Part shown: piece after piece, positions 49,177-58,595 of the stretch
Layout: each line of letters begins with the position of its first letter
Numbering within the stretch: the first letter of the stretch is position 1
NCBI RefSeq assembly: GCF_009759685.1
Contig: NZ_CP046654.1
Span: 1,550,001-1,614,000 of the forward strand
Length of the DNA stretch: 64,000 bases
Direction of reading: 5' to 3'
DNA from: Acinetobacter baumannii
GTDB lineage: Bacteria > Pseudomonadota > Gammaproteobacteria > Pseudomonadales > Moraxellaceae
Position numbers and translations under genes: made by a program
Notes under the pieces: generated by a model
What the model saw: the letters and a program-made list of their open reading frames with translations, nothing else
Told to the model about the DNA's origin: nothing
The model's database searches: none

Positions 49177-50589
49177 ATGCTAAGACCTTGGCAAATACAT
49201 TTCCGCATTGATGAAAGAGAAGAAAAAACGGTTTTTCTAAAACTGACTAACTTGATTAGTCAGGAAATTTTGAGTGGCCGTTTAGTACAGGGCACTATGC
49301 TGCCGGGGTCTCGCAGCCTGTCAAAAGAATTGGGAATTAATCGAAAAACGGTACAAGCAGTTTATGAAGAATTGGAGGCACAAGGTTGGCTTGTGACTCG
49401 GCCTCGAAAAGGCACATTTGTGGCAGATGTTTTACCGGAAAAAAAGCCTCATATAGAGCCAAGAGCTGATCGAAAAGTTAGTGATAAACCAATAATTCAA
49501 CAAGTTGCTCAGCGGCCCCATAACGATGGTGTGCCAGATCCGAGGCTTATTCCCTATGAATTGTTTTCGAGGGCCTATCGGCACGCACTCATTAAAATTA
49601 CTCAAAACCAGTACATGGGATATGGTGACCCACGCGGTATGGCTGAACTAAGGCAGGCTTTAAAACAAATGTTGTCGATGGAACGTTTCATGAATATTGC
49701 GGAAGATGAGATTTGTATTGTACGTGGTAGCCAGATGGGAATTTTTCTTGCCTCTCGTGCATTACCCAATCGGCAGGGTGTCATCGTCGTTGAGGAATTA
49801 TATTACCCATCTGCTTTTAAAGCATTCCAGTCAAATGGCTTTCAAGTGGTTTCTGTCAAATTAGATGATCAAGGTATTGTTATTGAAGATCTCGAACGGA
49901 TTTTAAAAGAACACTCGGTTGCAGCAATTTATACAACGCCACATCATCAGTACCCTACAACCGTTACCATGACAATGAGCCGCCGTCTTCAACTCTTAGA
50001 ACTTTCAAAAAAATGGGGGTTTTACATTATTGAAGATGACTATGACCACGAATTCCACTATGACAGCCGGCCTATGCCACCCTTAGCAAGTTTGCCCTAT
50101 TCTGAGTTGGTTATTCATGTAGGTTCATTGTCTAAAGTTTTTGCACCCGGTATTCGCTTGGGTTACATCGTGGCAGCTCCAACCATCATTCAAACTATTA
50201 CTGAAGATATTTTATTGATTGATCGGCAGGGCAATAATATTACGGAACTCGCTTTAGCAGATTTAATGCAACGAGGGGAGATCAAGCGGCATATTCGTAA
50301 AATGAAAAAGATTTATCAGTTACGTCGAGACCATGCGTTAGCTGAGTTTCAAAGAGTTTTTGCTGAAAGTATTGAGATACAACCGCCTGCGGGTGGAATG
50401 GCTTTGTGGGTAAAATTTCAGAAATCATTTACTCAAGATCAGCTCATAAAGTTAAAAGAACTCAACATTGATACAGAGCAGAAGTTTAAACAGAAAGAGT
50501 GTGCTAATCATTGTATTCGCTTTGGTTTTGCAGCTTTATCAGAGAAAGAAATCACCTCTCTAATTGAGACCTTAAATGAAGCTCTTTAA
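49177..50589 (+). CDS. MocR/PdxR-type regulator (GntR domain fused to aminotransferase fold)
   Basis: A 470-aa transcription factor. Residues about 20-88 form a GntR winged helix (ISQEILSGRLVQGTMLPGSRSLSKELGINRKTVQAVYEELEAQGW). Residues about 120-465 form a class I aminotransferase domain in which Lys320 (HVGSLSKVFAPGIRLGY) should hold PLP. These regulators use PLP as a ligand or sense amino compounds. It is divergent from the class II aldolase/DapA-family pair and most likely activates it. It is not next to pdxST, so it is probably not the PdxR regulator of PLP synthesis. Confidence 0.88.
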   Translation: MLRPWQIHFRIDEREEKTVFLKLTNLISQEILSGRLVQGTMLPGSRSLSKELGINRKTVQAVYEELEAQGWLVTRPRKGTFVADVLPEKKPHIEPRADRKVSDKPIIQQVAQRPHNDGVPDPRLIPYELFSRAYRHALIKITQNQYMGYGDPRGMAELRQALKQMLSMERFMNIAEDEICIVRGSQMGIFLASRALPNRQGVIVVEELYYPSAFKAFQSNGFQVVSVKLDDQGIVIEDLERILKEHSVAAIYTTPHHQYPTTVTMTMSRRLQLLELSKKWGFYIIEDDYDHEFHYDSRPMPPLASLPYSELVIHVGSLSKVFAPGIRLGYIVAAPTIIQTITEDILLIDRQGNNITELALADLMQRGEIKRHIRKMKKIYQLRRDHALAEFQRVFAESIEIQPPAGGMALWVKFQKSFTQDQLIKLKELNIDTEQKFKQKECANHCIRFGFAALSEKEITSLIETLNEAL

Positions 50590-50595
50590 TAAAAG

Positions 50596-50624
50596 AACAG
50601 CGGACTCATAATCCGCTGTTTTAT
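50596..50624. terminator. Bidirectional terminator between the MocR gene and comM
   Basis: AACAGCGGA and TCCGCTGTT form a 9-bp stem with a 7-base loop and T-rich flank between two convergent genes. Confidence 0.85.
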
Positions 50625-50625
50625 T

Positions 50626-52113
50626 TTAAGAGTGATTACCTCGATAAGAGAGTGCTTCTGTAAGATGAGGACTTTGAATGACCTCACTTTGGGCCAAATC
50701 GGCAATAGTACGAGCAACCCGTAAAACACGATGATAAGCACGAGCAGATAAATTTAAACGTTGCTGAGCCATTTCAATCATTCGCTGTGAAGTACTATCG
50801 AGAACGGCATGTTGTTCTAGTTGTTTTGGTGAGAGCGCCTGATTCAAACAACCCTGTCTTTGCATTTGTTGTTCATAAGCATAAATCACACGTTGTCGCA
50901 CAGTTGTAGAATCTTCTGCAGGCGTTGGGTCTTGCAATTCTTGAGCTTTTAATGGCGGTACATCAATATGTAAATCGATGCGGTCAAGTAACGGTCCCGA
51001 TATGCGGTTTTGATAGCGCTTAATGCTTTCTGGAGAACACTGACAACGGCTATCTTGATTAAATGCATACCCACATGGACAAGGATTCATTGCTGCAATG
51101 AGCTGAAAGTTCGCAGGATAAGTAATTTGCCGAGCCGCACGTGAAATAATGATTTCTTTTGACTCAAGCGGTTGGCGTAAGACTTCTAGAACCTTTCTGT
51201 CAAACTCGGGAAGTTCATCTAAAAATAGAACACCTAAATGAGATAAAGTAATTTCACCCGGTTTAGGGTGTGAACCGCCCCCAACCAGTGCAATTGCTGA
51301 TGCTGTATGGTGGGGCGCGCGAAATGGACGCTGCCCAAAGGTATGTGGTGTATTTGAAATAGAATAAATACTTGCAACTTCAAGAGTTTCTTGAGTAGAA
51401 AGTGGCGGTAAAATGGAAGGCAGGCGTGAAGCCAATAAAGTTTTACCTGTGCCTGGTGGTCCTTTAAAGAGCAGGGAGTGTCCCCCAGCGGCAGCAATTT
51501 CTAGTGCACGCCGTGGCCGTAGCTGACCTTTAACATCTGCAAGGTCAAATTTATAGGGCATTTCATTTGAATGGGCACTTGGCTGCGCATAAGCTAGCTT
51601 TTGTGTGCCTAAAAAGTGCTCGCATACCTCTTTTAAATGGTTAACTGGATAACACTCAAGATTAGGTAAATGGCTAATATCTTGGCTATTATCGACGGGT
51701 AAAACGATTTTATGCTGAGCTTGCTGGCATGCCATTGCTAAAGTTAAGGCGCCTGACACAGGTCTTACATGACCGTCTAGAGCTAACTCTCCAATAAATT
51801 CAAAGTCTTCTGTGCAGTTTTCCGGAACTTGACCAGAGGCAATTAAGATGCCTAAAGCAATTGGTAAATCTAGCCGTGAACCATCTTTGGGCAAATCTGC
51901 AGGAGCAAGGTTAATGGTCAGCCGCTTAGTTGGGAATTGAAATCCACTGTTAATAATAGCTGAGCGAACCCTATCCTTACTTTCCCTAACTGCTGCTTCA
52001 GCTAAGCCTACAATAGTCAGAGAGGGTAAGCCTTGACTCACATGCACCTCAACCTCAATGAGAGGCGCATGTAATCCTAAAAGTCCCCGAGTATAAATTT
52101 TAGAAAAAGACAT
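50626..52113 (-). CDS. comM: ComM/YifB AAA+ helicase of natural transformation, intact
   Basis: The 495-aa protein is a hexameric helicase that widens the joint between incoming and chromosomal DNA during transformation. It has an N-terminal ChlI/Lon-like domain (1-170), Walker A GPPGTGKT (218-225), Walker B LFLDELPEFD, a Cys-rich insert (NPCPCGY, CQC), and the C-terminal Mg-chelatase subdomain. In many A. baumannii strains this gene is split by an AbaR resistance island; here it reads through without interruption. It lies 65 bp after ubiK on the same strand. Confidence 0.93.
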   Translation of the reverse strand: MSFSKIYTRGLLGLHAPLIEVEVHVSQGLPSLTIVGLAEAAVRESKDRVRSAIINSGFQFPTKRLTINLAPADLPKDGSRLDLPIALGILIASGQVPENCTEDFEFIGELALDGHVRPVSGALTLAMACQQAQHKIVLPVDNSQDISHLPNLECYPVNHLKEVCEHFLGTQKLAYAQPSAHSNEMPYKFDLADVKGQLRPRRALEIAAAGGHSLLFKGPPGTGKTLLASRLPSILPPLSTQETLEVASIYSISNTPHTFGQRPFRAPHHTASAIALVGGGSHPKPGEITLSHLGVLFLDELPEFDRKVLEVLRQPLESKEIIISRAARQITYPANFQLIAAMNPCPCGYAFNQDSRCQCSPESIKRYQNRISGPLLDRIDLHIDVPPLKAQELQDPTPAEDSTTVRQRVIYAYEQQMQRQGCLNQALSPKQLEQHAVLDSTSQRMIEMAQQRLNLSARAYHRVLRVARTIADLAQSEVIQSPHLTEALSYRGNHS

Positions 52114-52178
52114 CTTATTGTTCCATTATGGTGCTTCATTTTTAATCGTTGTAAAGTATAAGTGCGCTACGTTGGTGC

Positions 52179-52406
52179 TTATTTTTTATTCTTTAAAGCT
52201 TCTTCTAATAGACTGACTTGTTTTTGTAGCGCTTCTAAACGTTGATTGGCTAAATGAAGGGCTGTTTTTTGTCTTTCGATTTCTTGTTTAGAGACAAGAT
52301 CTAATTTCTCGACAGTTTCATTTAATAATGCACGTAAGTTTTTTTCTAAATCTTTTTTAGGCTCGTCAATTTGTTCCAAGATGGCCTGTAATAGAGTTTC
52401 TAGCAT
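52179..52406 (-). CDS. ubiK: UbiK-family accessory factor (YqiC/BMFP)
   Basis: A 75-aa trimeric coiled-coil protein that helps ubiquinone synthesis in aerobic cells. The family pattern is clear: an N-terminal amphipathic helix (MLETLLQAILEQIDEPKKDLEKNLRALLNETVEKLDLVSKQE) and a C-terminal coiled coil with heptad repeats (about 42-75, RLEALQKQVSLLEEALKN). Size and order match E. coli UbiK. It lies upstream of comM and divergent from glnK. Confidence 0.85.
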   Translation of the reverse strand: MLETLLQAILEQIDEPKKDLEKNLRALLNETVEKLDLVSKQEIERQKTALHLANQRLEALQKQVSLLEEALKNKK

Positions 52407-52628
52407 GAGATATCCAAACTGTTGTATTACCTTATGCTCGCCAGTTTAACACTGCTTGAATCTAGGATATAGGCTTCTTGGCTTTTAGCCATGTCATAAC
52501 GATAAATTGAAATAAAAACAGGACTGAAAATTCATTTTATTTTTAGTTGCTCATCTACATCTTGATAACTAAATAGGTTATAAAGAAAGCTCATGCAAAA
52601 GATTCATATCCTCCAACCTTTGAAATAT

Positions 52629-52643
52629 TGGCATGAAAATTGA
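52629..52643 (+). promoter_or_regulatory. Possible sigma-54 promoter of glnK-amtB
   Basis: TGGCATGAAAATTGA resembles the RpoN consensus TGGCACG-N4-TTGC with two mismatches, one in the normally strict GC pair. It lies 43 bp before glnK, an operon that is NtrC/RpoN-controlled in many proteobacteria. Confidence 0.45.
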
Positions 52644-52649
52644 ACATAA

Positions 52650-53024
<375 letters not shown>

Positions 53025-53081
53025 ATTGGCACAAAGCTTGCTGAGCAATAAATAGCTCGCAAATGAGGTTGGGGGACACGA

Positions 53082-54479
53082 ATGAAAAAAATGCTTATGG
53101 CGCTGAGTTTAACCGGCGCACTTTTGGGTGGTACTGCCGCTTGGGCAGAAGAGACTGTAACAACACCAACATCTGAGGTTACAGCAACATCAACGTCTGA
53201 AGCTCCTGCAACAATTGCAGCGGCACCAGCAGCTGAGGAAACTCCGGCCGCTCCGACACCGACTGCAAAACTCGATACCGGTGATACATCTTGGATTTTA
53301 ATTTCAACAGCTTTGGTTCTGTTGATGACAATTCCAGGCTTGGCGTTATTTTACGGTGGTATGGTCCGTAAGAAAAATGTCTTAAGCACTATGATGTTTA
53401 GCCTTTCTGCTGCAATTTTAGTAAGTTTGCTCTGGGTGATTGCAGGTTATTCAATCGCGTTCTCTGGCACAGGTGCATACTTCGGTGATTTGTCTAAAGT
53501 AATGCTCAATGGCGTCGCTTTTGATGCACTAAGTGGGACAATTCCTGAAAGCCTCTTTGTTATTTTCCAAATGACTTTCGCCATCATTACTGTCGCAATT
53601 TTGAGTGGCTCGATTGCTGATCGTATGAAATATTCAGCTTTCATGGCATTCATTGCAATTTGGGTACTTGTGGTTTATGCGCCAATTACTCACTGGGTGT
53701 GGGCAGCAGATGGCTGGTTATTTAAAGCAGGTGCATTAGATTTCGCTGGCGGTACGGTTGTGCACATTAACTCCGGTGTTGCAGGCCTAGTTGCTGCTTA
53801 TATGCTTGGTAAACGTATTGGTCTTGGCCGTGAATCTATGGCGCCACATAACTTAACTTTAACTGTAATCGGTGCAAGTTTACTTTGGGTGGGTTGGTTC
53901 GGCTTTAACGGTGGTAGTGCTTTAGGTGCTGGTGCCCGTGCAAGTATGGCAATTTTAGTGACTCAAGTTGCTGCCGCTGCTGCTGCGTTCTCTTGGTTGG
54001 TAGTAGAACGTATGATCCGTGGTAAAGCTTCTGTATTGGGCGGTGCGTCTGGAGCTGTTGCTGGTTTAGTTGTGATTACGCCTGCAGCTGGTTTTGTTGG
54101 TGTAGGCGGAGCTTTAGTAATGGGCCTTATTGGTGGCGTAGTCTGCTTCTGGGGTATTACGGCACTTAAACGCTTACTTAAAGCCGATGATGCTTTGGAT
54201 GCGTTTGGTTTACATGCTGTAGGTGGTATTGTCGGTGCGATTTTAACTGGCGTATTTTATAGTGATGAAATCATTAAGGCAGCCAACGTAGCATTAGCAC
54301 CAACATTCGCTGGTCAGTTGTGGGTACAAGTCGAAGGTGTGCTTGCGACAATGGTTTACAGTGGTATCGCAACTTTCATTATTCTTAAAGTGATTGACCT
54401 TATTATTGGACTTCGTGTTAATTCCGATGATGAACGTATGGGTCTGGACTTAAGCCAACATGGCGAACGTATTGAATAA
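53082..54479 (+). CDS. amtB: Ammonium transporter
   Basis: A 465-aa inner-membrane protein. A signal peptide (1-22, ending AWA) is followed by an Ala/Thr/Pro-rich linker (about 23-65) and then 11 helices of the Amt fold. Landmarks are PGLALFYGGMVRKKNVLSTMM, DFAGGTVVHINSGVAGLVAAYMLG with the first pore His, and DDALDAFGLHAVGGIVGAILTGVF with the second. It conducts ammonium into the cell and is regulated by GlnK encoded just upstream. The linker after the signal peptide is longer than in E. coli AmtB. Confidence 0.95.
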   Translation: MKKMLMALSLTGALLGGTAAWAEETVTTPTSEVTATSTSEAPATIAAAPAAEETPAAPTPTAKLDTGDTSWILISTALVLLMTIPGLALFYGGMVRKKNVLSTMMFSLSAAILVSLLWVIAGYSIAFSGTGAYFGDLSKVMLNGVAFDALSGTIPESLFVIFQMTFAIITVAILSGSIADRMKYSAFMAFIAIWVLVVYAPITHWVWAADGWLFKAGALDFAGGTVVHINSGVAGLVAAYMLGKRIGLGRESMAPHNLTLTVIGASLLWVGWFGFNGGSALGAGARASMAILVTQVAAAAAAFSWLVVERMIRGKASVLGGASGAVAGLVVITPAAGFVGVGGALVMGLIGGVVCFWGITALKRLLKADDALDAFGLHAVGGIVGAILTGVFYSDEIIKAANVALAPTFAGQLWVQVEGVLATMVYSGIATFIILKVIDLIIGLRVNSDDERMGLDLSQHGERIE

Positions 54480-54499
54480 TCACTAATAATTCTTATATC

Positions 54500-54559
54500 A
54501 AAAACAGTCTTGTGCTGTGATCAAAGCGATGCTTTGATCTCGGACAGGACTGTTTTTTT
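54500..54559 (+). terminator. Terminator after glnK-amtB
   Basis: An outer stem (AAACAGTC / GACTGTTT) encloses a perfect inner stem (GATCAAAGC / GCTTTGATC) and is followed by a T run, about 20 bp past the amtB stop. Confidence 0.82.
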
Positions 54560-54576
54560 GTCTCATAGAATGCTGG

Positions 54577-54623
54577 TTCTGTAAGTGTAGAAATTTTGCT
54601 ACACTAGGTCAAAGTAATTGACC
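54577..54623 (+). promoter_or_regulatory. nrdR promoter with palindrome
   Basis: TTCTGT (54577-54582) and TACACT (54600-54605) are 17 bp apart. They are followed by the inverted repeat GGTCAA-agtaa-TTGACC (54607-54623), which ends 14 bp before the nrdR start codon and could be an operator or leader hairpin. Confidence 0.45.
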
Positions 54624-54637
54624 CTATTAAGTCCGCT

Positions 54638-55096
54638 ATGCATTGTCCATTTTGCAACGCCGCAGATAGTAAAGTCATCGATTCGCGTCTAGCCGCAGAA
54701 GGTTGTCAGATTCGTCGACGTCGTGAGTGTGTAAGTTGCGGTGAACGTTTTACCACTTTTGAAAGCTATGAAGTGGTGATGCCCCGTGTGATCAAATCGA
54801 ATGGAAAAAATGAACCGTTCGATGAGGCGAAGCTACGTCGTTCGCTTATGCATGCCTTACAAAAACGTCCAGTGACACAAGAGCAGATCGAGACGGTTCT
54901 CAGCGATATTCAGTTGCAAATTCGTCGTTTGGGTGAGCGTGATGTGAAATCCAGAACGATTGGTGAGATTGTCATGCAATCTTTATTTGCACTTGACCAC
55001 GTTGCCTATGTTCGTTTTGCTTCGGTTTATCAAGATTTTCAGGATGTTGAAGCGTTTCGCCGCCAAATTGAGCAAATGCAACAACGTGAGCACTAA
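54638..55096 (+). CDS. nrdR: Ribonucleotide reductase regulator NrdR
   Basis: The 152-aa repressor binds NrdR boxes upstream of ribonucleotide reductase genes when dATP is high. It has a zinc ribbon (Cys3, Cys6, Cys31, Cys34: CPFC and CVSCGERF) and an ATP-cone domain (about 46-136, [24 protein letters not shown]). It is the first gene of a run with ribD, the adenine methylase and ribE, a common nrdR-ribD order. Confidence 0.95.
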
Positions 55097-55111
55097 TCAT
55101 TTGAGATTTTT

Positions 55112-56197
55112 ATGTCTGAGTTAAAACAAGATCAATACTGGATGCAGCAAGCCATTGAACTTGCCAAACGAGGACTCTATTCGACAAAACCAAATCCAAA
55201 TGTCGGTTGTGTCATTGTCAAAGATGATCAGTTAATTGGTGAAGGTTTTCACCCTAAAGCTGGTCAGCCTCATGCGGAAGTTTTTGCATTACGTCAGGCA
55301 GGCGAACAGGCACAAGGCGCAACTGCTTATGTGACGCTTGAGCCGTGTGCTCATTATGGACGAACCCCTCCGTGTGCTGAGGCGCTGGTTAAGGCGCAAG
55401 TTAAAAAAGTGGTAGTGGCATGTCCTGATCCAAACCCGCTTGTTGCAGGTAAAGGTGTTCAGATATTAAAAAATGCCGGTATTGAAGTAGAAATCGGTAT
55501 TTGTGAAGACTTAGCCGCTAAACTTAATCAAGGCTTTTTAAAAGCGATGTCTACGGGCATGCCATATGTACGTTTAAAAGTAGCCTCTAGTCTAGATGGA
55601 CGTACTGCAATGGCATCTGGTGAGTCGAAGTGGATTACGGGTTCTGCTGCCCGTCAAGATGTCCAACATTGGCGTGCCATTTCAGGCGCCGTGATTACAG
55701 GCATTGATACTGTAATTGCTGATGATTGCCAGCTTAATGTACGTTCACTCCATAATATTGATATCGAGACGGTTGCTCAGCCAAAACGAGTAATTCTAGA
55801 TCGGAGAGGACGTTTACCACTCACCGCTAAAATATTAGAAAATCCTGAAACTGTCATGGTGATGGGGCCATATCGTCAGGAACTCGCTGACTTAGGCGTG
55901 ATACAATTAGAAATTCAACCTTTAAAAACGTTATTACAGACCTTATCTAAGCAATACCAAATTTATGATGTGTTGATCGAGGCTGGCGCGACATTATCAA
56001 GTGCCTTTTTGCAAGAAGGGTTGATTGATGAAATGATCAGTTATGTGGCTCCAACTTTATTGGGGCAAAGTGCTAGAGCCATGTTCAATGCAGATTTTGA
56101 ATATATGGCACAGCAACTTCGTTTTAAACTTCTTGATGTAATACAACTTGATCAAGATATACGCTTAAGGTTAATCCCTACGCAAGAGAAAGTATGA
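55112..56197 (+). CDS. ribD: Bifunctional riboflavin deaminase/reductase
   Basis: The 361-aa enzyme does two steps of riboflavin synthesis: deamination and then side-chain reduction of the pyrimidine intermediate. The deaminase zinc site is HAE (54-56) with Cys79 and Cys88 (EPCAHYGRTPPC). The reductase domain covers about 147-355 (YVRLKVASSLDGRTAMASGESKWITG). It starts 15 bp after nrdR, and its stop codon overlaps the start of the methylase gene by 4 bases (ATGA). Confidence 0.95.
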   Translation: MSELKQDQYWMQQAIELAKRGLYSTKPNPNVGCVIVKDDQLIGEGFHPKAGQPHAEVFALRQAGEQAQGATAYVTLEPCAHYGRTPPCAEALVKAQVKKVVVACPDPNPLVAGKGVQILKNAGIEVEIGICEDLAAKLNQGFLKAMSTGMPYVRLKVASSLDGRTAMASGESKWITGSAARQDVQHWRAISGAVITGIDTVIADDCQLNVRSLHNIDIETVAQPKRVILDRRGRLPLTAKILENPETVMVMGPYRQELADLGVIQLEIQPLKTLLQTLSKQYQIYDVLIEAGATLSSAFLQEGLIDEMISYVAPTLLGQSARAMFNADFEYMAQQLRFKLLDVIQLDQDIRLRLIPTQEKV

Positions 56198-57486
56198 ATT
56201 CAGAGCCTTCGGTATACCACAAACGTCGTCATGCAGCCCGCACGACAGACGAATATCTTTTCCATCAGCTTGTCCCGTATTTGGGCAACAAGCGCCGATT
56301 GCTCCACTTGATTTTAGAAGCTCTGGAAATCACAGGGACGCTGAATAGCAAGAAAAAGAACCCCCCGATTTTTGCTGACTTTTTTGCAGGCAGTGGAGTG
56401 GTTTCTCGTTTAGCACGTCAAAATGGATACCGTGTCATTGCCAATGATTGGGAACCTTATAGTCATGCTTTAAATCATGCAATTTTAGCGTGTGTCGATG
56501 CACCTGCTTTTAAAGAGTTGGGTGGCTATCAGAAAGCGATTGATTATTTAAACCGCTTACCCGAGGTTAAAGGCTGGGTAACGCATAACCTTTGCCCTCG
56601 TAATGATGATGTCTATGATCCATCTCGTGATCGTTTATTCTTTAAACGTCGCAATGGTATGCGCATCGATGCGATTCGCCAGCAGATTGCAACATGGCAA
56701 GCGCAGGGTGCAATTAATGATGTAGAAATGAGTGCTTTGCTTGCGCCATTACTCTATTCGGCAAGTTTTGTGAGTAATACTAGTGGTGTATTTAAAAGCT
56801 TCCACCAAGGGTGGGGCGGACGTACACAAACAGCGTTAGAGCGGATTGAATCACTACTTTGGTTAACACCGAGCCGTTTCTGTGAGATTGGCGACCGTAA
56901 ACGCCCCGCTGCTGAAATGTGGTGTGTAGATGCTCAGCATTTAGCAAATCAAATGAGCGGTTTTGAAGTAGATGTAGCCTATCTTGACCCACCTTATAAT
57001 CAGCATGCTTACAGTAGTAACTATCACGTTTTAAATGCATTGACGTTATGGGATCAAGTCGACCTACCTCCACCCGACACTAAGGGTTATAAGAGTGGTA
57101 TTGACCGTGCATGGCGTAAAGAGCGTCCAAGCCCATACAACTCTTCTAAACATGCAAAAGATGCGTATGAGAAATTACTCTCAACGATCAATGCACGTTA
57201 TATTCTGACCAGTTATTCAACCGATGGTAACATTGAGCCGAAAGATTTACTGATGGCCAATCTGGAACGTGGAAAAGTGACTTTACTTACTCAAGATGTT
57301 CCACGTTATCGCGTAAGTAAACAACGTCAGTCAGAGCGTGCACGTGTGCTTGAGTTTATTGTGATTACAGATACTCATGCCAAACCAGGGCCACCGTTAC
57401 GTCAATTGTTAGGCCAGCTTTACCACTTTGCCGAGCTAGGTGGTGTAGATACATCAGGTAATAGTACACAGCTCGCACTTTGGTAA
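56194..57486 (+). CDS. aamA: Orphan DNA adenine-N6 methyltransferase (AamA type)
   Basis: A 430-aa D12-class methyltransferase. It has the alpha-group order: the SAM-binding FAGSGVV motif (Phe64-Val70) comes first, then a target-recognition region, then the catalytic DPPY (265-268). YLGNKRRLL near the start is the D12 motif that precedes it. It resembles AamA (A1S_0222), shown in A. baumannii to methylate adenine within GAATTC; the specificity here is inferred from that. No endonuclease gene is nearby, so it is an orphan methylase. It overlaps ribD by 4 bases and lies 42 bp before ribE, so it should be expressed with the riboflavin genes. Confidence 0.85.
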   Translation: MNSEPSVYHKRRHAARTTDEYLFHQLVPYLGNKRRLLHLILEALEITGTLNSKKKNPPIFADFFAGSGVVSRLARQNGYRVIANDWEPYSHALNHAILACVDAPAFKELGGYQKAIDYLNRLPEVKGWVTHNLCPRNDDVYDPSRDRLFFKRRNGMRIDAIRQQIATWQAQGAINDVEMSALLAPLLYSASFVSNTSGVFKSFHQGWGGRTQTALERIESLLWLTPSRFCEIGDRKRPAAEMWCVDAQHLANQMSGFEVDVAYLDPPYNQHAYSSNYHVLNALTLWDQVDLPPPDTKGYKSGIDRAWRKERPSPYNSSKHAKDAYEKLLSTINARYILTSYSTDGNIEPKDLLMANLERGKVTLLTQDVPRYRVSKQRQSERARVLEFIVITDTHAKPGPPLRQLLGQLYHFAELGGVDTSGNSTQLALW

Positions 57487-57528
57487 GCGCTGCAATTTAA
57501 GCAGTGTAAAAGATTTGGAGATTGAGCC

Positions 57529-58188
57529 ATGTTTACAGGCATTATTGAAAGTTTAGGTAAAGTAGAAAGCCTACAAAGTGTAGGTGGCGATGTGCGTTTA
57601 CGTATTCAAACCGATTTGGATATGTCTGATGTACATTTGGGTGACTCAATTGCAACTAACGGGATCTGTCTCACAGTGATTGAGTGGGGTGATAACTGGT
57701 ATGCGGCTGATGTGTCCCGTGAAAGTTTAAACCGCACGACTTTGGGTAACTGGAAAGTTGGTCAACGTGTCAATGTGGAAAAAGCCATGTTACCGACTAC
57801 CCGCTTTGGTGGACACATTGTAAGTGGTCACGTTGATGGTGTAGGTGAAATTACCCTAGTACGTGAAGATGCCCGCTCAATTTATTTTGAAGTGACTGCG
57901 CCTGTAGAACTTGCTAAATATCTGGCAGAGAAGGGTTCAGTAACTGTAGATGGTATTAGCTTAACGATTAATCATTTACGCGGTAATATTTTAAGTTTAA
58001 ACCTAATCCCACACACAGCAGAGCGTACTAATATTGGAACGTGGCAAGTGGGTAGCAAGGTCAACCTTGAAGTTGATGTTTTAGCACGTTATATCGAACG
58101 CTTATTACTAGGTGATAAAGCTGCTGAACAGAAAACCGAATCAAATATTAGTATGGCTTTCTTAGCTGAAAATGGTTTTTTAAAATAA
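57529..58188 (+). CDS. ribE: Riboflavin synthase, alpha chain
   Basis: The 219-aa enzyme makes riboflavin from two molecules of lumazine. It consists of two similar barrel domains: about 1-97 (MFTGIIESLGKVESL, GDSIATNGICLTV) and 98-195 (GHVDGVGEI, GSVTVDGISLTINHL). A GGAGATTGAGCC ribosome site precedes the ATG. It is the last gene of the nrdR-ribD-methylase-ribE run and ends at a terminator. Confidence 0.95.
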   Translation: MFTGIIESLGKVESLQSVGGDVRLRIQTDLDMSDVHLGDSIATNGICLTVIEWGDNWYAADVSRESLNRTTLGNWKVGQRVNVEKAMLPTTRFGGHIVSGHVDGVGEITLVREDARSIYFEVTAPVELAKYLAEKGSVTVDGISLTINHLRGNILSLNLIPHTAERTNIGTWQVGSKVNLEVDVLARYIERLLLGDKAAEQKTESNISMAFLAENGFLK

Positions 58189-58206
58189 ACTTTTAAATTA
58201 CCAAAA

Positions 58207-58236
58207 TGAAAAACCGGACATACGTTCCGGTTTTTT
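58207..58236. terminator. Bidirectional terminator after ribE
   Basis: AAAACCGGA and TCCGGTTTT pair around a 7-base loop with T6 following, between ribE and a convergent small gene. Confidence 0.85.
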
Positions 58237-58246
58237 ATTTTAAAAA

Positions 58247-58465
58247 TTAATGCTTGGTGAGAGTAACTGAGTGTGTGCCGACCCAAGGTTTATTATGCTG
58301 AGTGCGAGTAATTGAAAATTCGCCTTTTTCCGATGCTCGTGTGAGTAAGATTGAAAGCGAATTAAAGTCGTTATGACTCATATAAAGTTCTTGTGCTGAG
58401 AAGGTCCATTGCTCGCCTTGATTAAGTTGCTCAATTTGCGTTGAAATCTGATGCGGAATGTCCAT
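58247..58465 (-). CDS. Hypothetical 72-residue protein
   Basis: A small soluble protein beginning MDIPHQISTQIEQLNQGEQW, with no membrane segment or known motif. GAGGGTAAGAA just before the ATG is a good ribosome site, and the frame is intact, so it is probably real. It is convergent with ribE. Function unknown. Confidence 0.6.
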   Translation of the reverse strand: MDIPHQISTQIEQLNQGEQWTFSAQELYMSHNDFNSLSILLTRASEKGEFSITRTQHNKPWVGTHSVTLTKH

Positions 58466-58595
58466 TTCTTACCCTCATTAATTTTCATAAATAATCATGA
58501 CTTATTCTTATAATTGCTTGAACCATAAGAATATTATGCATGACCATTTTGTGACAATTAAATGTCATTTTTATGACAGGAAGAATATTAAAACT

